Shown here: positions 8,368-17,001 of the stretch, piece by piece | Layout of the letters: each line of letters opens with the position of its first letter | Position numbering within the stretch: the stretch's first letter is position 1 | DNA from: Shewanella pealeana ATCC 700345 | GTDB taxonomy: Bacteria > Pseudomonadota > Gammaproteobacteria > Enterobacterales > Shewanellaceae | DNA length: 64,000 nt | Direction of reading: 5' to 3' | NCBI RefSeq assembly: GCF_000018285.1 | Contig: NC_009901.1 | Location: 3,595,001 to 3,659,000, forward strand | Made by a program: the position numbers and the translations under genes | The notes under the pieces: model-generated | What the model saw: only the letters and a program-made list of their open reading frames with translations | What the model was told of the DNA's origin: nothing | The model's database searches: none

Positions 8368-9591
8368 ATGAAGCAGCAGTTACTTGAGCGATTCTTAAGT
8401 TACGTCAGTTTTGATACCCAATCTGACGGCCAAAACCAGAATGTACCTAGCACTCATAGCCAATTTGTATTTGCCCAGCATTTACGTCAAGAGCTTGTCA
8501 GCCTTGCCTTTGAAGATGTACAACTTTCTGATAAAGGTTATTTAACCGCTACGGTGCCAGCTAATGTTGAAGGCGTACCAAGCATAGGTTTTATCGCTCA
8601 TTTAGACACGGCTCCCGATTACAGTGGCAAAAATGTTTCACCTCAAGTGATTGAAAACTATAACGGCGAAGATATTCAATTAGGCCTTGCAGAGGTGTTG
8701 TCACCTAAGCAATTTAGCAGCCTGAACCAATATATTGGCCAAACGCTTATTACGACTGACGGGACTAGCCTATTAGGTGGTGACGACAAAGCCGGTATTG
8801 CCGAGATCATCAGTGCACTGCATCATCTACTGACTCATCCTGAGATCCCTCACGGAAAAATTAGGCTCTGCTTCACCCCAGATGAAGAAATTGGCCGCGG
8901 CGCCGACCATTTTGACGTTGAGAGTTTTGGCGCTCAATGGGCCTATACCATTGACGGGGGGCAAGTTGGTGAACTGGAATATGAAAACTTTAACGCAGCA
9001 ACGGCGATGATCACTGCAACAGGTAATAACTGCCACCCAGGTACCGCCTATGGCGTGATGGTCAACGCCCAAACCATCGCTGCACGCTTTCACGCTAAAA
9101 TGCCGTTAAAAGATACACCTGAGCACAGCCGCGATTATGACGGTTTCTTCCACCTGCTTGGCATGGAAGGCGTGACCGAAAAGGCCACACTGACTTATAT
9201 TATTCGCGACTTCGACTTGGAGCTTTTCGAGAAGAGAAAGCAATGGCTAACTGAGTTAGTGGAAAAATATAATGCCGATCTCAGCATAGGTCAGCTAACC
9301 ATAGATGTTCAAGACTCCTACTTGAACATGAAACAGCAAGTGTTACCGCATCCGCATATTATCGACATTGCCAAACAAGCGATGCAGAACTTGGGCATTG
9401 AACCGATCATTAAGCCTATTCGTGGTGGTACCGATGGCTCACGCCTGTCCTATATGGGATTGCCTTGCCCTAACCTGTTTACTGGCGGACATAACTTCCA
9501 CGGCAAACACGAATATGTATGTGTCGAGTCTATGGTGAAGGCTACCGAAACCATCATTGAAATAGCCAAACTCACGGCTGAGCATAAATAA
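8368..9591 (+). CDS. pepT: Peptidase T (tripeptidase, M20B)
   Basis: Cytosolic zinc aminotripeptidase of 407 aa, the usual length. Metal and catalytic residues of the M20B family are visible: HLD (His78, Asp80), GGDDKAG (Asp140), PDEEIG (Glu173/Glu174) and the late GGHNFHGKHEY. The substrate site motif RGGTDGSRLS is also present. It cleaves the N-terminal residue of tripeptides in peptide catabolism. It is transcribed alone; a dispersed repeat-like palindrome lies downstream at 9691-9795. Confidence 0.95.
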   Translation: MKQQLLERFLSYVSFDTQSDGQNQNVPSTHSQFVFAQHLRQELVSLAFEDVQLSDKGYLTATVPANVEGVPSIGFIAHLDTAPDYSGKNVSPQVIENYNGEDIQLGLAEVLSPKQFSSLNQYIGQTLITTDGTSLLGGDDKAGIAEIISALHHLLTHPEIPHGKIRLCFTPDEEIGRGADHFDVESFGAQWAYTIDGGQVGELEYENFNAATAMITATGNNCHPGTAYGVMVNAQTIAARFHAKMPLKDTPEHSRDYDGFFHLLGMEGVTEKATLTYIIRDFDLELFEKRKQWLTELVEKYNADLSIGQLTIDVQDSYLNMKQQVLPHPHIIDIAKQAMQNLGIEPIIKPIRGGTDGSRLSYMGLPCPNLFTGGHNFHGKHEYVCVESMVKATETIIEIAKLTAEHK

Positions 9592-9690
9592 CTCGCGCTA
9601 GTTATTCACCTAATAAGGTCTACCATGCAGGTAATGCTATTCACTTAAGTTGGTTACTCAGAAAAGTCTTATGACTTTGAAAGATAAGAA

Positions 9691-9795
9691 TGAACCACAG
9701 AGGACACGAAGAGCACGAAGACAATCCACTTTAAGTTTGTTGTTTTCTTCGAGTCCTCCGTGTAGCAAACGAAGTGAGCGCTTCGTGGTTTATAG
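9691..9795. repeat. Imperfect inverted repeat, dispersed-repeat type
   Basis: The 381-bp gap after pepT holds the left arm AACCACAGAGGACACGAAG and right-arm pieces GAGTCCTCCGTGT and CTTCGTGGTTT. The right arm is interrupted by about 20 nt that contain a small palindrome (CGAAG-tgagcg-CTTCG). The wording ACCACAGAGGACACGAAG is typical of dispersed intergenic repeats in gammaproteobacteria (family knowledge). No ORF is seen in the gap. Confidence 0.65.
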
Positions 9796-9972
9796 CTTGT
9801 AAGGCAAAGAACCTGTTTGTGCTTGGTTCTTAGATTTCTGTTTTAGATTAACTTACCGGCATTACCGCCATGTAGGCTTTTTTTGTTTGCCCTGCCCCAT
9901 AAGTAAATAGTATTTGCTTCCCAGTACACACTCTCTAAACTGACACTATTAACCCTCTTAGCTAAGACTGAA

Positions 9973-10695
9973 ATGAACGCTGCGATCATAGGTGCCACAG
10001 GACTTATCGGACAACTTCTGCTACAGAAGTTAATCGACTCGGGTCAATATGAAAATATTCTTCTGCTGGGTAGAAGTCAGCCGCACTACCGTAATGAGCA
10101 TAGCGCAAACGTCTGTTTCATCTCGTGCCAGCTAAGTGAGCTCCCCACTCTAGAGTTACCCTTTAGCATCGATCACGCCTTTTGTTGCCTAGGCACTACG
10201 ATTAAAAAAGCCGGTAGCCAAGTCGCATTTATCGCTGTAGATAAAGTTGCCTGTATCGATTTTATTGCCAAGTGCCAGGCCACGAATAACTATGTGGTTA
10301 CGGCGCTCGGGGCCAACAGTCAATCAAAGACCTTCTATAATCGCGTCAAGGGTGAAACTCAAGAGGCGCTTGCTGAACTGCTAAACCAAAGCCAAACGCC
10401 AACATCGGCTAAACGCTTGTGGCTGTTTCAACCAAGCTTACTATTGGGTAAGCGTAGCGAAGCTCGATTGCTTGAAGATATTGGTAAACAGCTATTTAGA
10501 CTTATCTCGCCTATGTTTATCGGCCCACTCAAGCAGTATCGACCTATCGAGGCCGAGAAAGTCGCCAGCGCCATGCTAGCTCATGCCCTGTCTGTACAAG
10601 CTAAGTCAGTACAAGCCTTGCCTACACAAGACAGGTCTACACAAGTGACGTCAACTCAGCTTGTCACCCTAGTTTCTAATCGCGAGATGCTCTAA
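9973..10695 (+). CDS. NAD(P)-binding SDR-like protein (HTATIP2-like)
   Basis: This 240-aa protein has an N-terminal Rossmann motif (AAIIGATGLIGQLLL) and the layout of atypical short-chain dehydrogenases: CCLGTTIKKAGS, then VVTALGANSQSKTFYNRVKGETQEAL carrying the Y-x-x-x-K pair (YNRVK), and a FQPSLLLGKR stretch. This fits the CC3/HTATIP2 subgroup. The substrate is unknown. The C-terminal 30 residues are low-complexity with S/T-x-Q repeats (SVQ, SVQ, PTQ, STQ, STQ) that the family usually lacks. Confidence 0.8.
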   Translation: MNAAIIGATGLIGQLLLQKLIDSGQYENILLLGRSQPHYRNEHSANVCFISCQLSELPTLELPFSIDHAFCCLGTTIKKAGSQVAFIAVDKVACIDFIAKCQATNNYVVTALGANSQSKTFYNRVKGETQEALAELLNQSQTPTSAKRLWLFQPSLLLGKRSEARLLEDIGKQLFRLISPMFIGPLKQYRPIEAEKVASAMLAHALSVQAKSVQALPTQDRSTQVTSTQLVTLVSNREML

Positions 10696-10788
10696 CTCAC
10701 ACTCCTGCGCATCCAATACTCTGGGACTAGAGCTGGCGGCTATTGACTCACCACCTATGAGATCATTTAAAATAGCCGCCCTTAATAG

Positions 10789-11526
10789 ATGTTACCGAGA
10801 ACTCCCTTGAAGATTAGCCAGCGCCTGCAGCACATAAACACCCTAATTAACGCTCATTACGACCATATTTGGGATTGTTGCTGTGATCATGGCTTATTAG
10901 GCGCCGCGCTGTTAAAACGAAAGGCTGCTAGCAATATACATTTTGTCGATGTGGTCCCAAGCCTGATGCTTGAGGTCGAACAAAAACTACAATACTTTTA
11001 TCCAAAATCCGCAATAGACTCGCCCAGCAGTCAATGGCAAGTACACTGTTTAGATGTGGCTAAGCTCGCTCTAGCCGACAAAGAGCAGCGCCAACTCATT
11101 ATCATCGCAGGAGTGGGCGGTGAACTCACCATAGAACTGGTTCAGCAGATTATTGCCCGTCACCCTGAGCATACACTTGAGTTTATTCTTTGCCCCGTGC
11201 ATCACATCTATAAGGTTCGTACTGCGATGCAGCAGTTAGGTTTGGGATTGGTCGATGAGCATTTGATGCAAGAGAACAAGCGTTTCTACGAGATCTTACA
11301 TCTATCAACGTCTAGCCAAATACCACTGAGCCCTGTGGGTTCCAGCATGTGGGACTTAAACCGTGAGCTTGATCAGCGCTATTTACGCAATACACTAAAG
11401 CATTATCAACGGATAGCTCAGGGCTTTTCGAAGCCGCAAGTATCAGTTGAGCTACAATCTGAACGAGCCTTTATCGATACTGTTATCGCTGATTATCAGG
11501 CGTTAAGCCCGTACACTAGCATTTAG
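10789..11526 (+). CDS. TrmK-like SAM-dependent methyltransferase
   Basis: The 245-aa protein resembles the TrmK/COG2384 group (tRNA adenine-22 N1-methyltransferases): an N-terminal SQRLQHI, a SAM motif region WDCCCDHGLLGAALL, the acidic FVDVVPS, the IAGVGGELTIELV motif, and LCPVHHIYKVRTAMQQLG. The usual motif is DIGSDHAYLP; here the Gly-Ser is replaced by a Cys triplet, as in other gammaproteobacterial members I recall. Target RNA and position are not proven. It lies between the SDR gene and the Nudix gene on the same strand, gaps about 50-95 nt. Confidence 0.8.
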   Translation: MLPRTPLKISQRLQHINTLINAHYDHIWDCCCDHGLLGAALLKRKAASNIHFVDVVPSLMLEVEQKLQYFYPKSAIDSPSSQWQVHCLDVAKLALADKEQRQLIIIAGVGGELTIELVQQIIARHPEHTLEFILCPVHHIYKVRTAMQQLGLGLVDEHLMQENKRFYEILHLSTSSQIPLSPVGSSMWDLNRELDQRYLRNTLKHYQRIAQGFSKPQVSVELQSERAFIDTVIADYQALSPYTSI

Positions 11527-11578
11527 GTAATGCTTACCGATACTAAGCTGTAGGCTTCAACTTTCAATATACCAATTT

Positions 11579-12121
11579 ATGAGTCACTCAATGCGCCTGT
11601 TAAAATCCACTATTCATGCCGATATCGCTCACCTAACCGCAGATGAGCTTAAGGCAAAGAGTTTTCACCGCCAAGCTGCTCGCGGCATTATTTTAAAGGG
11701 TGAAGAGATCTTAATGCTCTATACCGAGCGCTATCATGATTACAGTATTCCAGGTGGTGGCGTCGATGAAGGCGAAGATATTTGCAGTGGCCTCATTCGT
11801 GAATTAGAAGAAGAGACTGGCGCGCAGCATATCGAGATCATCAGTGAGTTTGGCCGCTACGAAGAGTTTCGTCCTTGGTATAAAGACGATTTTGATGTGG
11901 TTCACATGGAGTCGTTCTGCTTTGTCTGCGATATTCATCCAGAGCTTGGCGAAACCAAGTTAGAAGCCCATGAGATCCAAAACGGCATGACCCCAGTTTG
12001 GATCAATATTCATCAAGCCATCGCCCACAACGAACACACTATGGCCAACAGCCCTAAGAAAGGCATGTCGATTGAGCGAGAAACTTTTCTGCTAAAGCGT
12101 ATCGTGGCTGAGCTTTTATAA
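11579..12121 (+). CDS. Nudix hydrolase
   Basis: The 180-aa protein carries a complete Nudix box, G-x5-E-x7-R-E-x-x-E-E-x-G, at residues 60-82 (from GGVDEGED to RELEEETGA), which binds metal and hydrolyses a nucleoside diphosphate linked to another moiety. The substrate is not predictable. It is the last of three same-strand genes, 52 nt after the methyltransferase gene. No signal peptide is seen. Confidence 0.9.
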   Translation: MSHSMRLLKSTIHADIAHLTADELKAKSFHRQAARGIILKGEEILMLYTERYHDYSIPGGGVDEGEDICSGLIRELEEETGAQHIEIISEFGRYEEFRPWYKDDFDVVHMESFCFVCDIHPELGETKLEAHEIQNGMTPVWINIHQAIAHNEHTMANSPKKGMSIERETFLLKRIVAELL

Positions 12122-12165
12122 CCGACAAAACCTCATAGCTAAACTGTAATTGCTAGGCCCCAAAA

Positions 12166-12236
12166 GCGTGAACCGATCCGAATACAACTGCAATAACTCA
12201 GTTGTAGTATCCCTGTCGTAATAGCTCGGTCCACGC
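12166..12236. repeat. Nested palindrome (cruciform-like)
   Basis: Outer arms GCGTGAACCGA (12166-12176) and TCGGTCCACGC (12226-12236) pair with one mismatch. Inner arms TACAACTG (12183-12190) and CAGTTGTA (12199-12206) pair perfectly. It lies between convergent genes but has no T-run, so it is either an unusual terminator or a small dispersed repeat. Confidence 0.7.
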
Positions 12237-12244
12237 TCCATAAA

Positions 12245-12619
12245 CTAATCATCTACGGATTTAAGTTTAGCGATAGCCAGCTCCAATCGTTTTATCTCCC
12301 GTGCAGTCGCATTACGATTCATTTCATTATAGATCCACATCTTAATCGCGATCTGCATCATACTTGCCAGCAGAAGCGTCACGCCCCACTTGATTAGCGC
12401 CACTGGGCTCTCGACCACAAAAAAGAATTGATAGCCGGACCACAACATAAGCAGACTCAACAGAAAGGCGATAATGCTCATTAAGATCATCCAGCCACCA
12501 AGGCGCCCCTTAAAAGCATCGCCCAACATGGCAAACAGGCTAGGATCACGTTTAAGCTGACTGTTTATCTGCTCTGATTCTTTTAATAACTGCTGGCGGA
12601 TCTTTTCATCGATATCCAT
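12245..12619 (-). CDS. DUF6768 small membrane protein
   Basis: This 124-aa protein begins MDIDEKIRQQLLKESEQINSQL-like, has two TM segments (GWMILMSIIAFLLSLLMLWSGY and LIKWGVTLLLASMMQIAIKMWIY) and ends in a helical EIKRLELAIAKLK tail. I assign it to DUF6768, whose members are typically encoded just downstream of an ECF sigma factor. Here the upstream neighbour is a sigma-factor remnant (12674-12906), so it may have lost its regulator. The function is unknown; an anti-sigma or sensor-like role is inference. Confidence 0.72.
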   Translation of the reverse strand: MDIDEKIRQQLLKESEQINSQLKRDPSLFAMLGDAFKGRLGGWMILMSIIAFLLSLLMLWSGYQFFFVVESPVALIKWGVTLLLASMMQIAIKMWIYNEMNRNATAREIKRLELAIAKLKSVDD

Positions 12620-12673
12620 AACTTATCTCCTACTCTGACTCTTGTTCTTACGCCTTTTTTCAAACAGCCTTGG

Positions 12674-12906
12674 CTAAGTGCCGAACTCTAACACTTGCTT
12701 TAGCCGCTCTCTGGCTCTGAACAAACGTGACTTAACGGTTCCATGTGGGAGCTCAAGCACCGTGGCGATATCCTTTAAGCTTAACCCTTCAAGATAAAAC
12801 AGATGTATAACTTGCCCCTCAATACTGGGGAGCTTGCAATCGCTTTCGCTAGATCACGATCTTCAAACTTGTCATCACTGTAAATTGGCTCACTACCTTT
12901 TATTTA
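12674..12906 (-). pseudogene. ECF sigma factor remnant (region 4)
   Basis: Reading the minus strand, one frame gives GSEPIYSDDKFEDRDLAKAIA and, after a frameshift near 12835, another gives KLPSIEGQVIHLFYLEGLS, then LKDIATVLELPHGTVKSRL and FRARERLKQVL before the stop at 12674-12676. This is an ECF sigma region 4 (helix-turn-helix with GTVKSRLFRAR). Region 2 is absent: upstream sequence has stops and the gltS terminator (12925-12947). The gene is thus truncated and frameshifted. It sits 55 nt upstream of the DUF6768 gene, the usual order of an intact pair. Confidence 0.8.
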
Positions 12907-12924
12907 TTTCTTTTCCATCTAAGT

Positions 12925-12947
12925 AAAAAGGGAGCATTTGCTCCCTT
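12925..12947 (-). terminator. Terminator of gltS
   Basis: On the minus strand, GGGAGC-AAAT-GCTCCC is followed by TTTTT, about 40 nt after the gltS stop. Confidence 0.85.
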
Positions 12948-12987
12948 CTACTAACCACGATTACCGCTAAGTCTGAAAGATTAAATC

Positions 12988-14217
12988 TTAAAAATAGACG
13001 AATAAATTAATGATCATCGCATTGATAATATCGATAAAGAAGCCACAGACTAGCGGCACGATAATAAAGGCCCTGTGAGCCGCACCGTACTGCTGCGTCA
13101 CAGCTGTCATATTCACAATCGCCGTTGCCGTCGAACCTAAGGTCACGCCACCAAAACCTGAGCAAATCACTGCCGCCTCATAGTCTTTGCCCATCATTCT
13201 AAATACCACAAAAATGGTAAATACCACCGACAAGAATACCTGCACCGACATGACCACCGATATATAGAGTAAGCTGCCCTCTAATTCCCACACCTTAAGA
13301 CTCATCAAAGCCATGGTCAGGAACATACCCAAACAGATATCTTGAATAAGAGACAAGCCCTGTGAGGCATCATCTAAGTAGGCTCTATCTTTGACCTCTC
13401 TGCGATTGATGATGGCTCTTCCTACATTACCGATAATAATACCGGCTAATAGGCAGGCGACGAACATAGGCAGTTTAACCCCTGCCTCTTGTAGGGCCAG
13501 ATCGATAAAGTAGCCAATAATCAGGGTGACGTTTAACCATAACCAAGCTCGTAATACGCCAAAGTAGTCGACCTTAATATGTGATGAGCCCGCCTGATGG
13601 CTAGTACCAATATCCAGCTCTGAGTCATGATTAGCTTGCACCTTATGACGTTTCATCAAGTAAGCCGCAATAGGGCCACCAATCACACAGGCAGAAATAA
13701 GTCCTAGGGTGTTAGATGCTATACCCAACTCACTGGCGTTGACGATACCCAATTCTTCAACAAAAGTAGGGGTCCACGCCATGGCAGTGCCAACCCCACC
13801 GATGAGTGAAATGGAGCCAGACATCAAGCCAGCCTTGGGATCTAAACCAAACAAGGTGGCAATGGTGACGCCGGTAAAGTTTTGCAAGAAGATGAACACA
13901 CTCGCTAGGGCAATTAAGATAAGTAGCGGCTTTCCGCCCTTTAATAGGGTGGCAAAGTCGGCTTTCAAGCCAATACCTGCAAAGAAATAGAGCAATAGCA
14001 CATCGCGGATCTCGAGGTTAAACTCGATTTGAATATCGAAGGCATAATAAAGAATGCCTACAATCGCGGCGCAAGCAAAGCCGCCAACAACAGGCTCTGG
14101 GATACTGTACTTTCTGAGTAACTCGTATCGAGAGATAATATATTTACCGATAAATAGCGCTATTATCGCTAAGGTAAAAGAGACAAAGTCTTTTATTTCA
14201 ATTAACTGTGGTTCCAT
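12988..14217 (-). CDS. gltS: Sodium/glutamate symporter GltS
   Basis: The 409-aa polytopic protein shows GltS signatures: KYSIPEPVVGGF near the N-terminus, the first reentrant-loop region SLIGGVGTAMAW and the second GFGGVTLGSTATAIVNM. It imports glutamate with Na+ across the inner membrane. It is transcribed alone, divergent from the DAACS transporter gene across 494 bp, and ends in a terminator at 12925-12947. Its presence alongside GadB and another acidic amino-acid carrier suggests active glutamate use (inference). Confidence 0.94.
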   Translation of the reverse strand: MEPQLIEIKDFVSFTLAIIALFIGKYIISRYELLRKYSIPEPVVGGFACAAIVGILYYAFDIQIEFNLEIRDVLLLYFFAGIGLKADFATLLKGGKPLLILIALASVFIFLQNFTGVTIATLFGLDPKAGLMSGSISLIGGVGTAMAWTPTFVEELGIVNASELGIASNTLGLISACVIGGPIAAYLMKRHKVQANHDSELDIGTSHQAGSSHIKVDYFGVLRAWLWLNVTLIIGYFIDLALQEAGVKLPMFVACLLAGIIIGNVGRAIINRREVKDRAYLDDASQGLSLIQDICLGMFLTMALMSLKVWELEGSLLYISVVMSVQVFLSVVFTIFVVFRMMGKDYEAAVICSGFGGVTLGSTATAIVNMTAVTQQYGAAHRAFIIVPLVCGFFIDIINAMIINLFVYF

Positions 14218-14711
14218 GACAATCGTTCAATCCCTTTATATCTATAAAATAAGAAACAGCTGAAATGCCCCTCCTCGCTAACGACCAAGCCCGCACAAGC
14301 TGAAGCCCGCTGGGGGTCGAGAAAGTAATCAGCAGTAACATCATCATAGAGGCATTAAGCAAATTAATCACCCCGTTATTTTACAATCAGTTAACCTAAC
14401 GTCAATCAAGTCATACTCACCACCGTGGCCACAGCCTATCAGCCACAGACCCGCCACGACACAAGGCTAACGCCCTAGCAACAAAACGGCAAACTTGCAA
14501 ACAAACATCGGAAGATATACGTTAAACAACACAAAAAGGTTAACAGCTTGATAAAGACTAGTTTTATTGCTGAGTATAAATAATACAAATCACATCAAAA
14601 AGCTTGGTCGGACTTGTGAACCACGTCTCTTTAGTTGAATACTTTTTATACCAATCAGGGAGCGTTTATCTAAGGAAGGAAGTAACCAACATCATTGAAG
14701 GCAGCAGACTT
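14218..14711. other. Intergenic region between divergent transporters
   Basis: There is no ORF with coding character. It is AT-rich near 14500-14620 and must hold the promoters of both divergent transporters, but I cannot place them with confidence. An ATACCAATCAG motif occurs at about 14650, also found inverted near 53645. Confidence 0.5.
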
Positions 14712-15980
14712 ATGTTCAAATCATTATCATCCCGTATATTCGTTGGCTTATTTGCCGGCTTATTACTGGGCACACTTTTCCAATATGGCTTTAGCGAAAA
14801 TAGCTTTGCCAATACCACACTTGTCGATATCGCATCAGGCGCTGGCAGCATGTTTGTCCAGCTCATCATGATGCTGGTTGTACCGCTAGTCTTTTTCAGT
14901 ATCGTTAGCGGTATTATCGAGCTGAAAGATCTAAAGTCATTCGGCCGACTCGGCAGTAAGACGTTTGGCTTGTACCTAGTCAATACCGTTATTGCGATTG
15001 CCGCAGCGATAGGTCTAGCACTACTGATAGCTCCTGGGCAAGGCATGCAGCTAACCGGAGAAGATGGCGCAGCCCTTACCTCCACCAGCTTGCCTAGCTT
15101 TATCGATATGATTGTTAATATTATTCCAAGCAACCCTTTCCAGGCGTTTGCTGACGGCAATATGTTACAGATTATCTTTATGGCATTGCTCACTGGCGGC
15201 ATCATTAAGGCCCTAGGCGAAGATGTAAAACCCATAGTCACCTTCTTCAAGTACGGCAATAAAGTCATGCTTAAGGCGATTACCGTTGTTATGCAAGTCG
15301 CCCCTATTGGTGTGTTTGCGTTAATGGTAAAACTGGGTGCCACCTTCGAGCCATCGGCATTTGTCAGCGTATTGAGCTACATGGCGGTGATCTTAAGCTT
15401 ACTCGCTGTATGGGCGCTTGTGGTGTATCCGGTAGTAGTTGGTATGACAACCAATATCTCCGCGGGTGAGTTTCGCCGTAAGACCCGCGAGCAGTTTCTG
15501 TTTGCCTTGTCGACCGCGAGTTCAAATGCGACTATTCCCGTCACCATGCGCACCTTAACCGACAAGCTTGGCGTAAAACCTAGCGTTGCAGGCTTTGGTG
15601 TACCTATGGGCGCGACCATGAATATGAGTGGTGTCGCGATATATATTACTGTCGCCGCTTTCTTTGTCGGTAATGCCTTTGGCTACCCTATCACCACAGA
15701 TCAAATTCCAGCACTCGCCTTTAGTGTATTCCTACTGTCTATTGGTGCCGGTGGCGTTCCTGGTGGCGGTATTGTGATGATAGGTGTGCTTATTCATCAG
15801 ATGGGCTTGCCTGTCGAAGCTATCGCATTAGTTGCTGCACTGGATCGTATCATCGATATGTTCTGTACTAGCACCAATGTGGTTGGTGACTCTGCTGTCG
15901 TCAGTATTGTTGATCACAGTGAGCAGCATGACTTATCTGCAGCAGCGTCACTGGATCTAAATACACAAACGCAAACTTAG
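14712..15980 (+). CDS. DAACS dicarboxylate/amino acid:cation symporter
   Basis: This 422-aa member of the GltPh/EAAT fold starts at the ATG at 14712 (MFKSLSSRIFVGLFAGLL); the frame is open farther upstream without a signal. HP1 has the Ser-rich STASSNATIP, TM7 has NMSGVAIY where GltPh has NMDGT, HP2 has GAGGVPGGG, and TM8 has DMFCTSTNVVGD where acidic amino-acid carriers have DMxRTxxNVxGD. Asp and Asn are kept, but the substrate-carboxylate Arg is Cys385, as in ASCT2-type neutral amino-acid exchangers. I infer a neutral rather than dicarboxylate substrate. A bidirectional terminator follows. Confidence 0.88.
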   Translation: MFKSLSSRIFVGLFAGLLLGTLFQYGFSENSFANTTLVDIASGAGSMFVQLIMMLVVPLVFFSIVSGIIELKDLKSFGRLGSKTFGLYLVNTVIAIAAAIGLALLIAPGQGMQLTGEDGAALTSTSLPSFIDMIVNIIPSNPFQAFADGNMLQIIFMALLTGGIIKALGEDVKPIVTFFKYGNKVMLKAITVVMQVAPIGVFALMVKLGATFEPSAFVSVLSYMAVILSLLAVWALVVYPVVVGMTTNISAGEFRRKTREQFLFALSTASSNATIPVTMRTLTDKLGVKPSVAGFGVPMGATMNMSGVAIYITVAAFFVGNAFGYPITTDQIPALAFSVFLLSIGAGGVPGGGIVMIGVLIHQMGLPVEAIALVAALDRIIDMFCTSTNVVGDSAVVSIVDHSEQHDLSAAASLDLNTQTQT

Positions 15981-16042
15981 CCGCGTACATAATCAGCTAG
16001 CTCGTCAATAGTCACCTATCACGTTAATAAACACTGATACGA

Positions 16043-16068
16043 AAAAAGGCACCCTAAGGTGCCTTTTT
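16043..16068. terminator. Bidirectional terminator between DAACS gene and psuG
   Basis: AAAAAGGCACC-ctaa-GGTGCCTTTTT hairpin between convergent genes, with A and T runs on both sides. Confidence 0.9.
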
Positions 16069-16086
16069 ATTCGCTATCACTTTCGC

Positions 16087-17001
16087 TTACTTAGCGTATT
16101 CAACCGCAATGTTTGCAGCCAATTTTGCGTTATTAAACACAAGCTCGATGTTTGCCGCTAAGCTTACGCCTTTAGTGGTTTCAGCAACTTTAGCCAGTAA
16201 GAATGGTGTAGACGCCTTACCAAAAATGCCTTTGCTGTCCATTTCAGCAACCGCGTCAGCAATCACCTGATCGATCATAGCTCTGTCTAACTGATGTGCC
16301 TCTGGGATTGGGTTAGCAACAACGATGCCGCCTTTAAGATCCATATCCCACTTAGCTTTCATTGCCGCAGCAATTTGTGCTGGCGTATCAAGTTGGTAGT
16401 CAACACCAAACTCGCTCTCACGAGTATAGAAAGCAGGTAGTGTGCTAGTTTGATAACCGATAACTGGTACACCTTGAGTTTCTAGGTATTCAAGTGTTAA
16501 ACCGATATCTAAGATTGACTTAGCACCCGCACAAACAACTGTTACATCAGTATTGGCTAACTCTTGCAAGTCAGCAGAGATATCGAAAGTCTGCTGCGCG
16601 CCGCGGTGAACGCCGCCAATGCCGCCCGTTGCGAACACTTTAATGCCCGCCATCTGCGCCAAAATCATAGTCGATGCAACTGTCGTCGCACCGTCAACAC
16701 CTTTAGCAACGATAAACGGAATATCACGGCGGCTGGTCTTAATCACATCAAGACCTGCTTTACCTAAATATTCGATTTCTTCATGGGTCATACCCACTTT
16801 AAGACGACCTTTTAGAATCGCGATAGTTGCCGGTACAGCACCGTTGTCACGAATGATCTGCTCAACTTTAAGCGCCGTTTCTACGTTTTGCGGATAAGGC
16901 ATACCGTGAGAAATGATGGTCGATTCCAATGCAACCACAGGCTTACCTGCTGCTAATGCTGCTGCAACTTCTGGATTAATATCTAGGTACTGCTCTAACA
17001 T
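16087..17001 (-). CDS. psuG: Pseudouridine-5'-phosphate glycosidase PsuG
   Basis: The 304-aa enzyme reversibly cleaves pseudouridine 5'-phosphate to uracil and ribose 5-phosphate. Family signatures are VALESTIISHGMPYPQN, LKGRLKVG, SRRDIPF, ATGGIGGVHRG, the VCAGAKSILDIGLTLEYLE stretch and the late NPIPEAHQL. The Lys in CAGAKS is the Schiff-base residue in E. coli PsuG (known). The start has GGAG five bases upstream and overlaps the upstream kinase gene by 7 nt (ATGTTAG), so the two are translationally coupled. Confidence 0.95.
   Translation of the reverse strand: MLEQYLDINPEVAAALAAGKPVVALESTIISHGMPYPQNVETALKVEQIIRDNGAVPATIAILKGRLKVGMTHEEIEYLGKAGLDVIKTSRRDIPFIVAKGVDGATTVASTMILAQMAGIKVFATGGIGGVHRGAQQTFDISADLQELANTDVTVVCAGAKSILDIGLTLEYLETQGVPVIGYQTSTLPAFYTRESEFGVDYQLDTPAQIAAAMKAKWDMDLKGGIVVANPIPEAHQLDRAMIDQVIADAVAEMDSKGIFGKASTPFLLAKVAETTKGVSLAANIELVFNNAKLAANIAVEYAK

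Noticed and set aside
14666..15343. 225-aa minus-strand frame
   Set aside because: It lies wholly antisense to the DAACS transporter gene, has no family features, and its composition mirrors the sense codons.
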